From NCBI RefSeq assembly GCF_035917975.1, contig NZ_CP109130.1, positions 8,618,001 through 8,682,000 of the forward strand: 64,000 bases of DNA, read 5' to 3'. Position numbers and translations under genes: made by a program. This DNA comes from Streptosporangium sp. NBC_01756. Its GTDB lineage: Bacteria; Actinomycetota; Actinomycetes; Streptosporangiales; Streptosporangiaceae. This document shows, one piece after another, positions 8,275 through 16,409 of this stretch. Positions within the stretch are counted from its first letter, which is position 1, and each line of letters begins with the position of its first letter. The notes beneath the pieces are model-generated. The model did no database searches. It was given only the letters and a program-made list of their open reading frames with translations, and was not told where the DNA came from.

Positions 8275-9560
8275 GAGAACCTCGCCAAGGCGGGAAGGTC
8301 GGGGGAGAAGGCGGGGTCGGCGTCGCGGGCCCGTGCGGCCGACTTCTTGGACTCCGCGCTCAGGCCGAGTGAGCGTTCGATCTCGGCGCGGTGGTGGTGG
8401 AGCAGGGCGTTGCGCCAGCCGGTGGCGGTGGCCTTGCGCGCGTAGGGCAGGGCCTGCCGGTCGCGGCCGTCGCGGTGCAGGGCCCAGGCCAGGGCGTCGG
8501 CGGCGACCACGTTGGGGTTGCGGGCGTATTCGGCCTCGGCGTGGTCGACGGCCCGCGCCGCAGAGCCGTGGTCGGCCTCGAACTCGGCCCAGGTCAGGTC
8601 GTCCCCGACCCCGGCCGCCTTCATCAGCTCCCGCTGGGCGCGCAGTAGCGCCCACTGCTCGGCGGGATCCTTTCCCGCCGCCGACAGCACCTCGCCGTAC
8701 TCGATGACGTACTGGGCCAGGGGCAGCCGCCCGACCACGGCGGCGTAGCGCCCGGCGGCCTCGTCCAGCCGGCCGTCGAGCGCCGCGGCCCTGGCGGTCC
8801 CGGCCAGGGCCGGGGCGAAGTCGGGGGCGGCCTGCAGCGCGAGACGGTACTGCTCGGTGGCGCCGGGCAGGTCGCCGGAGCGCAGAGCCAGCTCGCCCAG
8901 GTAATGGCGGCAGTAGGCGATGTCGGCGGGGGAGACGGCGTCGGCGAGGGCGTGCTCCAGCATGCGGCGCGCCGCCGTGCGATCCCCTCGGAGTTCGGCG
9001 TCGTAGGAGGCCCGGGTGAAGGACGCGACGCCGGGGTGCAGCTCCATCAGCCTGTCGATCGCCCGCGTGGCCTCGCCGTAGCGGCCGAGTTGGGTGTAGG
9101 CGTCGGCCAGCACCGCTTGGGCGCCCTGACCGTAGGGGTTGGCGGCCTGCGACAGCTTGGCCAGCCGTACGGCCTCGGTGAAGTCGTGGCGGCCGGCGGC
9201 GAGCGCTGCTTGGCCGGTCAGCGCGGCGAAGTTGCCGGGGCTCAGCGCGGCGGATCTGGCCAGCGCCTGCTCGGCCTTCGGGTAGAAGGACGGGTCGGCG
9301 CTCAGGCGTGCCTGCTGGACGTAGGCCGAACCGAGCTGCGCCCAGGCCTGATGGTCGCCGGGCAGCCGCCGGAGCCGGGTGGTCAGCGCCTGGATCGCAC
9401 CGGCGAGAGAGACGGCCGAGACCGGGGTCTCGACCAGCTGGAGCGGGGCGCCGGCGACCGGCGGCGTTCGCTCACCGGGGATCAGGGCCGCTCCTGCGGT
9501 CAGTGCCGCCGCCAGGGCCAGCACGCCCGCGGCGAGCCGGGCTTTTGCGGATGTCTTCAT
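8271..9560 (-). CDS. Secreted or anchored TPR protein
   Basis: 429 aa with an N-terminal hydrophobic export segment (LAAGVLALAAALTAGAALIPG) and then tetratricopeptide repeats over most of the length, for example HQAWAQLGSAYVQQARL, FAALTGQAALAAGRHDFTEA, ALADAYTQLGRYGEATRAIDRLMELHP and FAPALAGTARAAALDGRLDEAAGRYAAVV. It is probably a scaffold outside the membrane for its neighbours. The ATG at 9560 has GGAG 8 nt upstream. It lies between the DUF4331 and NicO genes, a linkage I know from other actinomycetes. Confidence 0.8.
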   Translation of the reverse strand: MKTSAKARLAAGVLALAAALTAGAALIPGERTPPVAGAPLQLVETPVSAVSLAGAIQALTTRLRRLPGDHQAWAQLGSAYVQQARLSADPSFYPKAEQALARSAALSPGNFAALTGQAALAAGRHDFTEAVRLAKLSQAANPYGQGAQAVLADAYTQLGRYGEATRAIDRLMELHPGVASFTRASYDAELRGDRTAARRMLEHALADAVSPADIAYCRHYLGELALRSGDLPGATEQYRLALQAAPDFAPALAGTARAAALDGRLDEAAGRYAAVVGRLPLAQYVIEYGEVLSAAGKDPAEQWALLRAQRELMKAAGVGDDLTWAEFEADHGSAARAVDHAEAEYARNPNVVAADALAWALHRDGRDRQALPYARKATATGWRNALLHHHRAEIERSLGLSAESKKSAARARDADPAFSPDLPALARFS

Positions 9561-9581
9561 GGTGATCACTCCAGAGCCGGT

Positions 9582-9608
9582 GCGGGACCCGGAAGGACCG
9601 GGTCCCGC
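9582..9608 (-). terminator. Intercistronic stem-loop
   Basis: GCGGGACCC / GGGTCCCGC, perfect 9-bp arms with a 9-nt loop, in the 57-bp gap between the DUF4331 stop and the TPR start. It may be a partial terminator or mRNA-processing hairpin that sets the downstream genes at a lower level. Confidence 0.5.
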
Positions 9609-9617
9609 GGTGTCGGG

Positions 9618-11000
9618 TCAGCTCTCGTTGACCGATGTGTCGCCGGGCAGCGGGATGTAGGGGAACCGCGTGCCGAGCGGCTTGTCGTTCTGGTTCACCT
9701 TGTCGCCGGCCGCCAGCGCGTCGACGAGCTTGCCGCTCTGGGCGGCGCCGGCCATCGCCTGCAGGGCGATGTCGATGACGTCATCGCCGAGGCGGCGGCC
9801 GTTCGGGAAGCCCTGCAGGTCGCCGGCGAGCACGCCGAGCCGATCCGGTTCGGCTGCGGGCGCGATGGCCATGTTCAGCCGCAGCATCTCCGACGGGCGC
9901 AGTTTCCCGGCGTCCTTGTTGAGACCCTGGGAGTTGAGGTCGGCCTTGATCGGGCCGTTGGTCTTGGCGATGCCGGTCAGGAAGATCTCGGCCAGGTCGG
10001 CCCGGGGGGTCCTGGGCGCCTTGAGACCGTAGATGGCCGCAAGGAGACGCGGGACCTCCGGGTGGGTGACGCGTTTGACGACGGCGGCGACGTCGGCGTC
10101 CTGGTACGGGGGCAGCGCGTTGAAGGCGTCTTTCAGCCCGGCCGGGACCACGACCTCGTTGACCAGCGGCTGGCCCAGGCGGGAGACCTGGACGTAGCCC
10201 TTCGGGCTCCACTTGTCCACGGTGGACCAGACGCCGATGACCGGGTTGCGGCCGGCGTCGCCTTTCAGCGCGACCTCGTCCTTGGGCACCTGCAGGGCCA
10301 GGCTGTGCACGTTGTAGCCCTTGAGAGTGTCCTGGCCGACTTCGGACAGGTTGCCGCCGTAGAGCAGGTCGAAGACCCGCAGGTCGGCGAAGAACGCCTC
10401 GTCGGCCTGACCGGCGAAGGCCTTCCCGCCGCCGGGCAGAGCCTTGATCGACTGGGTGCGCAGCGACCCGTAGTCGGGCATCGAGGCAGCGCCGGTGTTG
10501 CTCGGGGCCACCACCCCGTCCTCGACCAGGGTCCGCGTCCCGTTGTGGGTGATCTTCTTGAGCGTGTAGCGCTGCCGGAACAGCAGGTTCTTGTCGTTCA
10601 GCGAGGTGATCGGGCCGTTGTCGTACAGGAAGGTGGCCGTGCCGCGCTTGTCCTCGTTGCGGAACGTCCACTGGTAGACGGTGTCGGGCTTCGCGTCACC
10701 GTCGCTGTCGATCTTGATGTTGTAGCGGGAATCGGTGTCGAACTGGTAGAAGTTCGGCCCGCCGTTCGGCTCTTCGAACGGGATGAAGTTGGCCATCAGG
10801 GTGACGGTGTCGGGCCTGTCCGGGCTGACGAAGGCGTACACGTCGGTGTTGTCGTTGCGGGGGTCACCCGCGATCATGGGCGCCTCGCGGTGTGAGGACG
10901 CCACGCCGGTCTCCGCTCTGAGCAGGGCGAACGATGAGGCGGTGAGTGCTCCCGCGACACCGATGCCGATCAGGGCGCGCCGATTGATTCGGAGCTCCAT
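9618..11000 (-). CDS. DUF4331 family secreted protein
   Basis: 460 aa. A twin-arginine-like N-terminus (RINRRALIGIGVAGALTASSFALL) precedes the family hallmark SSHREAPMIAGDPRNDNTDVYAFVSPD. Further family blocks include FYQFDTDSRYNIKIDSDGD, VYQWTFRNED and, near the end, PNGRRLGDDVIDIALQA. DUF4331 proteins are exported and of unknown activity; in actinomycetes they often travel with SigK. Ribosome binding site AAAGGA. A SigK-type promoter lies 91 bp upstream, so it is probably the first gene of a SigK-driven operon with the TPR and metal exporter genes. Confidence 0.9.
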   Translation of the reverse strand: MELRINRRALIGIGVAGALTASSFALLRAETGVASSHREAPMIAGDPRNDNTDVYAFVSPDRPDTVTLMANFIPFEEPNGGPNFYQFDTDSRYNIKIDSDGDAKPDTVYQWTFRNEDKRGTATFLYDNGPITSLNDKNLLFRQRYTLKKITHNGTRTLVEDGVVAPSNTGAASMPDYGSLRTQSIKALPGGGKAFAGQADEAFFADLRVFDLLYGGNLSEVGQDTLKGYNVHSLALQVPKDEVALKGDAGRNPVIGVWSTVDKWSPKGYVQVSRLGQPLVNEVVVPAGLKDAFNALPPYQDADVAAVVKRVTHPEVPRLLAAIYGLKAPRTPRADLAEIFLTGIAKTNGPIKADLNSQGLNKDAGKLRPSEMLRLNMAIAPAAEPDRLGVLAGDLQGFPNGRRLGDDVIDIALQAMAGAAQSGKLVDALAAGDKVNQNDKPLGTRFPYIPLPGDTSVNES

Positions 11001-11023
11001 GTGTCAGTTGGTCCTTTCGGCTG

Positions 11024-11043
11024 CCGGTCGCGGGTGCGACCGG
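11024..11043 (-). promoter_or_regulatory. Hairpin in DUF4331 leader
   Basis: CCGGTCGC-GGGT-GCGACCGG, 8-bp perfect arms and a tetraloop, inside the predicted 5' leader of the DUF4331 operon. It could affect leader RNA stability or translation. Confidence 0.4.
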
Positions 11044-11090
11044 TCTGTGAGTTGTGGGGGAGAAGCATCCGGCCGGATTCCTCAGCCCCT

Positions 11091-11118
11091 ATTCGCCACT
11101 GGACCGCCCTTGGATTGG
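11091..11118 (-). promoter_or_regulatory. SigK-type promoter for the DUF4331 operon
   Basis: On the minus strand CCAATCC, a 15-nt spacer, then GCGAAT. This resembles the mycobacterial SigK consensus as I remember it (CCATCC and CCGAAT boxes) and has exactly the spacing of the element before sigK itself. Confidence 0.6.
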
Positions 11119-11384
11119 TCGATTTTTCGGACCGCGAATCATCGCAAGATGAGGGGAAATTTCAGTGATCGGTCTTGTTGAAGCACTGATGTGCCGTGAG
11201 GTTGGTGGGGTGGATCTCGCGCACCCGCGACAGACCAAGCGGGTGCGCGCACCCCCACAGCGGATGTCGGCCGTCGCCGGCCGGCGCACCGCCTTCGACA
11301 TCCATGCCGGCCTCGATGACGTACGGCGAGCCGCCGACCGAACCGCCGACCACCTGAACTCCTGGCCGATCCTGGCGGCACCGG

Positions 11385-11412
11385 CCAATCCACACGCCGC
11401 ACCGCTCCGAAG
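11385..11412 (+). promoter_or_regulatory. SigK-type promoter, autoregulatory
   Basis: CCAATCC, a 15-nt spacer, then CCGAAG, 105 bp before the sigK start. The -35 heptamer is identical to that of the DUF4331 operon promoter. This points to sigK activating its own transcription. Confidence 0.6.
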
Positions 11413-11453
11413 AAACAGCGAAGCGCATCGTGCGCGCATGGCAGGGAGAACGC

Positions 11454-11490
11454 TTGACATCGTCCCCTCCTTGAAGGAAGGGGATTCCCA
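11454..11490. mobile_element. Solitary IS200/IS605-like terminal hairpin
   Basis: TTGACATCGTCCCC…GGGGATTCCC contains an imperfect hairpin (CCCC-T-CCT / AGG-A-A-GGGG with a bulged A). This is the typical end of actinomycete IS200/IS605 or tnpB elements (GACATC…CCCC…GGGGATTCC). No transposase remains. It lies between the predicted sigK promoter and start, so it would be part of the leader RNA. Confidence 0.55.
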
Positions 11491-11517
11491 CGGGATGTCC
11501 ACGCTCAAGGAGATGCG

Positions 11518-12111
11518 ATGAAGCCCAAAGGGGTGCCGAGACCGCTGGAAGGCCGCGACTTTTCCCAGAGCGGGCTGGGAGACCTGCTCGAACACGTGGC
11601 GCGCGGGGATCGCGTCGCCTTCGAACGGGTCTACGACCTGATCGCCGGTCCCGTCTACGGGCTGGTCCTGCGCGTGCTGCGCGACCCCGCCCAGAGCGAG
11701 GAGGTCGCCCAGGAAGTCCTCGTCGAGGTGTGGCGCAACGCCGCCCGCTACGAACGCGTCCGCGGCTCGGCGACGGCCTGGGTCATGACGATCGCCCACC
11801 GCCGCGCCGTCGACCGGATCCGTTCCGCCCAAGCCGCCGTCGACCGCGAGGACCGCGTGGCCAGGCTGGAGGTGCACCGACCTTTCGACGAGGTCGCCGA
11901 ATCGGTGGAGACCCGCCTGGAACGCGAACGGTTACGCCGCTGCCTGGCCGGGCTCACCGAACTGCAACACCAATCCGTCACCTTCGCCTATTACGGCGGA
12001 TACTCCTACCGTGAAGTCGCCGAACTGTTGAAGGTGCCGCTGGCGACGGTGAAGACCCGGATGCGTGACGGGTTGATCCGCATGCGCGACTGCTTGGGGG
12101 TGGAACGATGA
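11518..12111 (+). CDS. sigK: ECF sigma factor SigK
   Basis: 197 aa with region 2 (residues about 23-95: VYDLIAGPVYGLVLRVLRDPAQSEEVAQEVLVEVWRNAARYE) and region 4 (about 135-190: LTELQHQSVTFAYYGGYSYREVAELL, then VPLATVKTRMRDGLIRMRDCLG). Length and motifs fit the SigK group, which is controlled by RskA. AAGGAG precedes the ATG by 5 nt. The stop overlaps the rskA start (ATGA), as usual for a sigma/anti-sigma pair. The likely targets are itself and the DUF4331 operon on the opposite strand. Confidence 0.9.
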   Translation: MKPKGVPRPLEGRDFSQSGLGDLLEHVARGDRVAFERVYDLIAGPVYGLVLRVLRDPAQSEEVAQEVLVEVWRNAARYERVRGSATAWVMTIAHRRAVDRIRSAQAAVDREDRVARLEVHRPFDEVAESVETRLERERLRRCLAGLTELQHQSVTFAYYGGYSYREVAELLKVPLATVKTRMRDGLIRMRDCLGVER

Positions 12112-12863
12112 ACGACGCCGAAGAGGGCCGCGACCCGCACACACTGGCCGGCGCCTACGTCCTGGACGCCCTCGATGTCCCTGCCGACTGGCTGCGCTTC
12201 GAAGCGCACCTGAGCCGCTGCGCCGAGTGCGCACAAGAGGTACGTGGTCTGGCTGAGACCGCCGCCAGGCTCGGCCACGCCGCCGCCGCCGATCCACCGC
12301 CGGCACTGCGCGAGCGAGTGATGGCCCAGCTCGATCACGTCCGTCAGCTGCCGCCGTCCGTCTCCGCGCATGCGCACGGTGCACGGAGCGGGACCCCGTG
12401 GTGGCCCCGCCTCGCGGCGGGCCTGGCCGCCACGGGCTTGGCCGCCGCCGTGCTGCTGGGCCTGATCGCGGTCCGCGCCCAGGAGCAGCTGGAGCAGCTC
12501 CGGCAGCGCGACCGGCAGATCTCCACCGTCCTGGCCGCCCCCGACGTCCGCACCCTCACCGTGACCGCGCAGCAGGGCGGTACCGCCACCGTGGCGTTCT
12601 CCCGTGCGGAGGGAAAGCTGGTGTTCCTGGCCGGCGGGCTGGCCGCCCTCCCCGACAGCAGCACCTACCAGCTGTGGCAGATCGGACCTGCGGGCATCCG
12701 CTCGGCCGGGCTGATGCGTCCCGATGACTCCGGCCACACCCCGCCCATCGTTACCGCCCCCGCCGCGGCCACCACCCAGCTCGGTGTCACCGTCGAACCC
12801 GAAGGCGGTTCCGCCCAGCCCACCGCCGAGCCCCTGCTCCTGGTCGACCTGCCCGCCACCTGA
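12108..12863 (+). CDS. rskA: Anti-sigma-K factor RskA
   Basis: 251 aa. The N-terminal zinc anti-sigma domain contains HTLAGAYVLDALD and the metal motif HLSRCAEC (His-x3-Cys-x2-Cys, about residue 36). One transmembrane helix follows at about residues 100-120 (LAAGLAATGLAAAVLLGLIAV). The outer RskA domain has VAFSRAEGKLVFLAGGLAALPDSSTYQLWQIG and VTVEPEGGSAQPTAEPL, the standard family ending. It holds SigK at the membrane and is expected to release it after proteolysis triggered by a redox or envelope signal. It overlaps sigK by 4 bp. Confidence 0.9.
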   Translation: MNDAEEGRDPHTLAGAYVLDALDVPADWLRFEAHLSRCAECAQEVRGLAETAARLGHAAAADPPPALRERVMAQLDHVRQLPPSVSAHAHGARSGTPWWPRLAAGLAATGLAAAVLLGLIAVRAQEQLEQLRQRDRQISTVLAAPDVRTLTVTAQQGGTATVAFSRAEGKLVFLAGGLAALPDSSTYQLWQIGPAGIRSAGLMRPDDSGHTPPIVTAPAAATTQLGVTVEPEGGSAQPTAEPLLLVDLPAT

Positions 12864-13015
12864 GCCACGACAGTTCCACAGCACGGCCACCCATCAGGAC
12901 CCTGGCGGGTGACTGTGCGGTCCGGGCTTCGGCGGCGCAGCGGCGGGGCCGGCTGACACGAGATTCCGGACAACGGTTTGAAGATCGAGAAGCCGGCAGG
13001 TGGCGGCGCGGGGCA

Positions 13016-13645
13016 TCAGCTCGGCGGCGGGGAAGAAGTCAGGTGGTCGCGCATACCGTTCAGGATCGTGGACAGGCCGTGTTCGAAGGTCTCCTCGCCC
13101 TGCGGGTGGCCGCTCTGCGCGACGGCCTCGAACAGGGCCGGGTGGTCGGCGAACCAGTGGCGGGCCTGTTCGAGATCGTCCTGTGGTGGGCCCGCGGATT
13201 GTGCCTGTTCTTCCAGCACGAATCCGGTGACGTAGTGGCCCAGGGTGAACAGGCCGCGCAGCGCCTCGCGCGGTGGAAATCCGGCGCGCCGGAGGGACTC
13301 CAGTGCGGTCTGGAACATCGGCAGCGTGCTGGGGCCGGGCCGGGCGCCCACGAACAGCCGGGCAGCGTCGCGGTGGGCGTTGAGCATGCGCCGCTGGTTG
13401 CGCATGCGGTCGGCGAGCCAGTCCTGCCAGGGCTCGCCCTCGGCCAGGGGCCGTAGCGGGATCTCCCGGGTCAGTGCGTCGGCCATCTCATCCAGCAGCT
13501 CCTGCTTGTTGGCGAAGTGCCAGTACAGCGCCGGCGCCTGCACGCCGAGCTCACTGGCCAGGCGGCGCAGAGTCAGCTGGTCCAGACCGACCTCGTCCAG
13601 CAGTTGCAGCGCGGTGGCGATGATCCTGCCGCGGTCCAGTTTCAT
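13016..13645 (-). CDS. TetR-family repressor (TetR_C type)
   Basis: 209 aa. The N-terminal helix-turn-helix (IIATALQLLDEVGLDQLTLRRLASELGVQAPALYWHFANKQELL) and the C-terminal domain (RDAARLFVGARPG, GFPPREALRGLFTLGHYVTGFVLEEQA) match the tetracycline-repressor subgroup that senses polyketide-like ligands. It is divergent from a flavin monooxygenase with TTAACA operators between, the usual arrangement for a drug-inactivating pair. Confidence 0.9.
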   Translation of the reverse strand: MKLDRGRIIATALQLLDEVGLDQLTLRRLASELGVQAPALYWHFANKQELLDEMADALTREIPLRPLAEGEPWQDWLADRMRNQRRMLNAHRDAARLFVGARPGPSTLPMFQTALESLRRAGFPPREALRGLFTLGHYVTGFVLEEQAQSAGPPQDDLEQARHWFADHPALFEAVAQSGHPQGEETFEHGLSTILNGMRDHLTSSPPPS

Positions 13646-13713
13646 GTTGACAGCTTAACAACGTTCAGGTAATCCTTAACATTGTTAAATGAAACGGTGT
13701 TAAGGAGACTGTG
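13646..13713. promoter_or_regulatory. TetR operator region
   Basis: The gap holds a perfect interrupted palindrome TTAACA-T-TGTTAA (13676-13688), a related half-site TTAACAACGTT at 13655-13665 and TGTTAA at 13698-13703. The AT-rich repeats stand out from the GC-rich background and flank both starts. AAGGAG at 13702-13707 is the monooxygenase ribosome binding site, so the last half-site touches it. Confidence 0.6.
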
Positions 13714-15363
13714 ATGGACCACGTCGACGTGCTGATCGTCGGTGCCGGGCCGACCGGGCTGACCTTGGCCTGCGACCTGACCCGCCGCGGCATCAGCTGC
13801 CGGGTCATCGAACAGAGCCCCACCCCCCAGGTCGGCTCCCGGGGCTTCACCCTCAAGCCGCGCAGCCTGGAGGTTTTCGATGACCTCGGTGTCGCGGACC
13901 GCATCACCGCCGCCGCCCAGGTGCAGTCCCGGACCCGTTTCCATCTGGGCCGGCCGCTGCTGTTCGACCTGCGGGTCCCGCCCGCTCCGCCCAGCCGGCG
14001 GCGCCCCTATCCCAACTCGCTGGCCATCCCCGAATGGCGGACCGAAGCCGTCTTGCGCGAGCGGCTGACCGAGCTGGGCGGTGCCGTCGAGTTCGGCTGC
14101 CGGCTGTTCGACTTCCACTGCGACGATGACCAGGCGGTGACCGCGACCCTGCAATGTGACGACACCACCGAGACCGTGCACGCCTCCTACCTGGTCGGCG
14201 CGGACGGCGGCCGCAGCACCGTCCGCCGCCGCCTGGGCCTGGATTTTTCCGGCGCCACCCACGACGGCACCCGCGCACTGATCGCCGACGTGCACATCGA
14301 CGGACTGAACCACCGCGATGCGGTGCATTTCTGGATGGCCGCCAACGGGCACATCCTGGTGCTGCGGCCCACCCCCCACACCCCGACCTGGCAGGCCGTG
14401 GCCTCACTGGCCCCCGACGCGCACGGTGTCTGGCCCGAAGCCTCGCTGCAATACCTGCAGCAGGCGATCACCGAACGCACCGGCCGCACCGACATCCGCC
14501 TGAGCGACCCGACCTGGCTGTCGGTCTGGCGCTACAACCTGCGCATGGTCGACACCTACCGCGTCGGCCGCGTCTTCCTGGCCGGCGACGCCGCTCACGT
14601 GCACAGCCCGTTCGGCGGCTTCGGCATGAACACCGGCATCCAGGATGCCTACAATCTCGGCTGGAAACTCGCCCTGGTCCTCCGCGGCGCCGCCGACGAG
14701 CACCTGCTCGACACCTACCAAACCGAACGACTGCCCGTCGCCCGTGCCATCCTGGCCGAAAGCGACAAGCGCTTCGCCGCCGCCACCCCACCGGCCATCA
14801 TCCGGCCACTGCTGCGCTTCATCGTCAAGTCGTCCTTCGTCCGCCAGCAGATCAACGACCGAAACGACCACCCCACCTACCGCACCAGCCCGCTGAGCCT
14901 GAACCTGACCGGGCGCCGCAGCCGTCTACGCGCCGGTGACGTCGCCCCCGACGCCCCACTCCGACTCGCCCCCGACGCCCCTCGCATCCGGCTGGTCGAC
15001 CTGTTCCGCGGGCCGCACTTCACCATCTTGACCTTCGGCCCCCGTCACGCCCAGGCAGTCGAGCACGCCACCCGCGACCTCGCCGACCACCTGCACGCCC
15101 ACACCGTCACCGCATCACGACAGCAGCCTCCCACCGGCGCCACGGCCCTGATCGACGCCGAAGGTCACATCCGCCGCACCTACGGTGCTCGCGAGGGCAC
15201 CCTGATCGTCGTGCGACCCGACGGCTACATCGGACTCATCGCACACCACGCCACGGACCGGACCCTGCGCGACTACCTCGCCCAAGTCCACCTACGCCCC
15301 ACCTCACAGCGACCCCTCGTGCCGCCGCCTCACAATGACGAACCCACCCGCCAATCGATCTGA
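13714..15363 (+). CDS. FAD-dependent aromatic monooxygenase
   Basis: 549 aa. The Rossmann FAD motif is at the N-terminus (VLIVGAGPTGLTLACDL), with the DG motif VGADGGRSTVRRRLGL at about residue 165 and the second FAD motif GRVFLAGDAAHVHSPFGGFGMNTGIQDAYNLGWKLA at about 285. A thioredoxin-like C-terminal domain (FTILTFG…GYIGLI) places it in the PheA/TfdB/MhpA group that hydroxylates phenolic or polyketide substrates, including antibiotics. I prefer the ATG at 13714 over the GTG at 13711 because of spacing to AAGGAG (6 nt). Expected to be repressed by the adjacent TetR. Confidence 0.88.
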   Translation: MDHVDVLIVGAGPTGLTLACDLTRRGISCRVIEQSPTPQVGSRGFTLKPRSLEVFDDLGVADRITAAAQVQSRTRFHLGRPLLFDLRVPPAPPSRRRPYPNSLAIPEWRTEAVLRERLTELGGAVEFGCRLFDFHCDDDQAVTATLQCDDTTETVHASYLVGADGGRSTVRRRLGLDFSGATHDGTRALIADVHIDGLNHRDAVHFWMAANGHILVLRPTPHTPTWQAVASLAPDAHGVWPEASLQYLQQAITERTGRTDIRLSDPTWLSVWRYNLRMVDTYRVGRVFLAGDAAHVHSPFGGFGMNTGIQDAYNLGWKLALVLRGAADEHLLDTYQTERLPVARAILAESDKRFAAATPPAIIRPLLRFIVKSSFVRQQINDRNDHPTYRTSPLSLNLTGRRSRLRAGDVAPDAPLRLAPDAPRIRLVDLFRGPHFTILTFGPRHAQAVEHATRDLADHLHAHTVTASRQQPPTGATALIDAEGHIRRTYGAREGTLIVVRPDGYIGLIAHHATDRTLRDYLAQVHLRPTSQRPLVPPPHNDEPTRQSI

Positions 15364-15716
15364 ACCCCTTCAAGCTGACCATTCTGAAGTGCTCCGAACC
15401 TTCCGGACAGCGAGGTGACCTCAGCAAGATCGACTCGGGCCTTTGGTGCTTGGTGATGTCGGAGCGGTACCGGCAGAGCCGAACCAGGATGGATCGCAAT
15501 GCCCCTGAAACAGGCGTGGATTTTTCGGTGGAAGAGGTCTCACCACAAGCTTCTTCAGTCTAGAAAGCTCCACGTGATCACTTAACGCGTCACGCTCGAC
15601 GTCCCTCGGGAGCTGGTTCGCCATCTCTCCATGCTGGTGGTCGAACGCCGCTCTACCTCTCTGGCGCGGGCGTCGCCGTATACGCCTATCGGTCACGGTG
15701 ACGGCCCGAGCCGGTT
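15364..15716. other. Intergenic region, nothing recognised
   Basis: 353 bp with mixed composition and no open frame that resembles a known protein. It ends at the stop of the minus-strand DJ-1/PfpI gene, so it is the gap between two convergent genes. No clear terminator hairpin was found. Confidence 0.5.
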
Positions 15717-16346
15717 TCACACCCCTGTGAGTAGGGTTCGTGCGGCGGCGATGGTTTCGGGCGCTGCCTTGTCCGGTGAGCCACTGTCGAACGGCGGCTG
15801 GGGGTCGTATTCAAGAGAGAGTTGGATCACTTTGGCCGTCGGCTCGCCCCACAGGCGAGCTGCAAGGGTCAAAGCCATGTCGATGCCGGCCGAAACACCG
15901 GCGCAGGTGATCACGTCCTTGTCGATGACCACACGTTCGGCGCTGACGATGGCGCCGTACGCGGCAAGGACGTCCCGTACCGCCCAATGGGTGGTCGCCG
16001 GGCGGCCGGCCAGGATGCCCGCCTTGGCCAGCAGTGTGGAACCCGAACAGACCGATACGGTGGTGCACCCCGCCGTGGGGCAGGTGGCGGCCAGCCAGGC
16101 GATGAGAGTCTCATTCTCCAGAGCCCTGTGCCAGCGTGAACTGCCGGGAACGACGATGAGCTCGGGCTGCGGCATCTCGTCGAAGCCGACGTCGGCCTGG
16201 AGTGTGAGCCCGTTGTCACATCGCACGCCGCCGGCCTGCGCGGCAACGAAGTAAGGTCTCACCTGCGGGTGGCCGGCCAGCACTTCGTAGGGGCCGATGA
16301 TGTCGAGAGCGGTCATCTGGTCATAAAGAATGAATGCCACATCCAT
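15717..16346 (-). CDS. DJ-1/PfpI family protein
   Basis: 209 aa with the class I glutamine-amidotransferase-like fold: VAFILYDQMTALDIIGPYEVL, LIVVPGSS and the nucleophile elbow TVSVCSGSTLLAKAGILAGRPATTHW with Cys at about residue 100. Stand-alone members include isonitrile hydratases and proteins of unknown role. A GTG at 16349 is also possible; AGGAG lies about 9 nt before the ATG at 16346. It is downstream of and co-directional with a GlxA regulator that carries the same domain, so the two may be paralogous partners in one transcript. Confidence 0.8.
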   Translation of the reverse strand: MDVAFILYDQMTALDIIGPYEVLAGHPQVRPYFVAAQAGGVRCDNGLTLQADVGFDEMPQPELIVVPGSSRWHRALENETLIAWLAATCPTAGCTTVSVCSGSTLLAKAGILAGRPATTHWAVRDVLAAYGAIVSAERVVIDKDVITCAGVSAGIDMALTLAARLWGEPTAKVIQLSLEYDPQPPFDSGSPDKAAPETIAAARTLLTGV

Positions 16347-16409
16347 CACAAATATCTCCTCATTGGGCTTGCGTCCTGGTGAGCGCTGCTCCGGAAAGGT
16401 GCGGCGAGG

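Noticed and set aside
8904..10895. 663-codon plus-strand frame opposite the TPR and DUF4331 genes
   Set aside because: Gly/Val/Arg-rich antisense frame. The minus strand encodes recognised proteins with ribosome binding sites.
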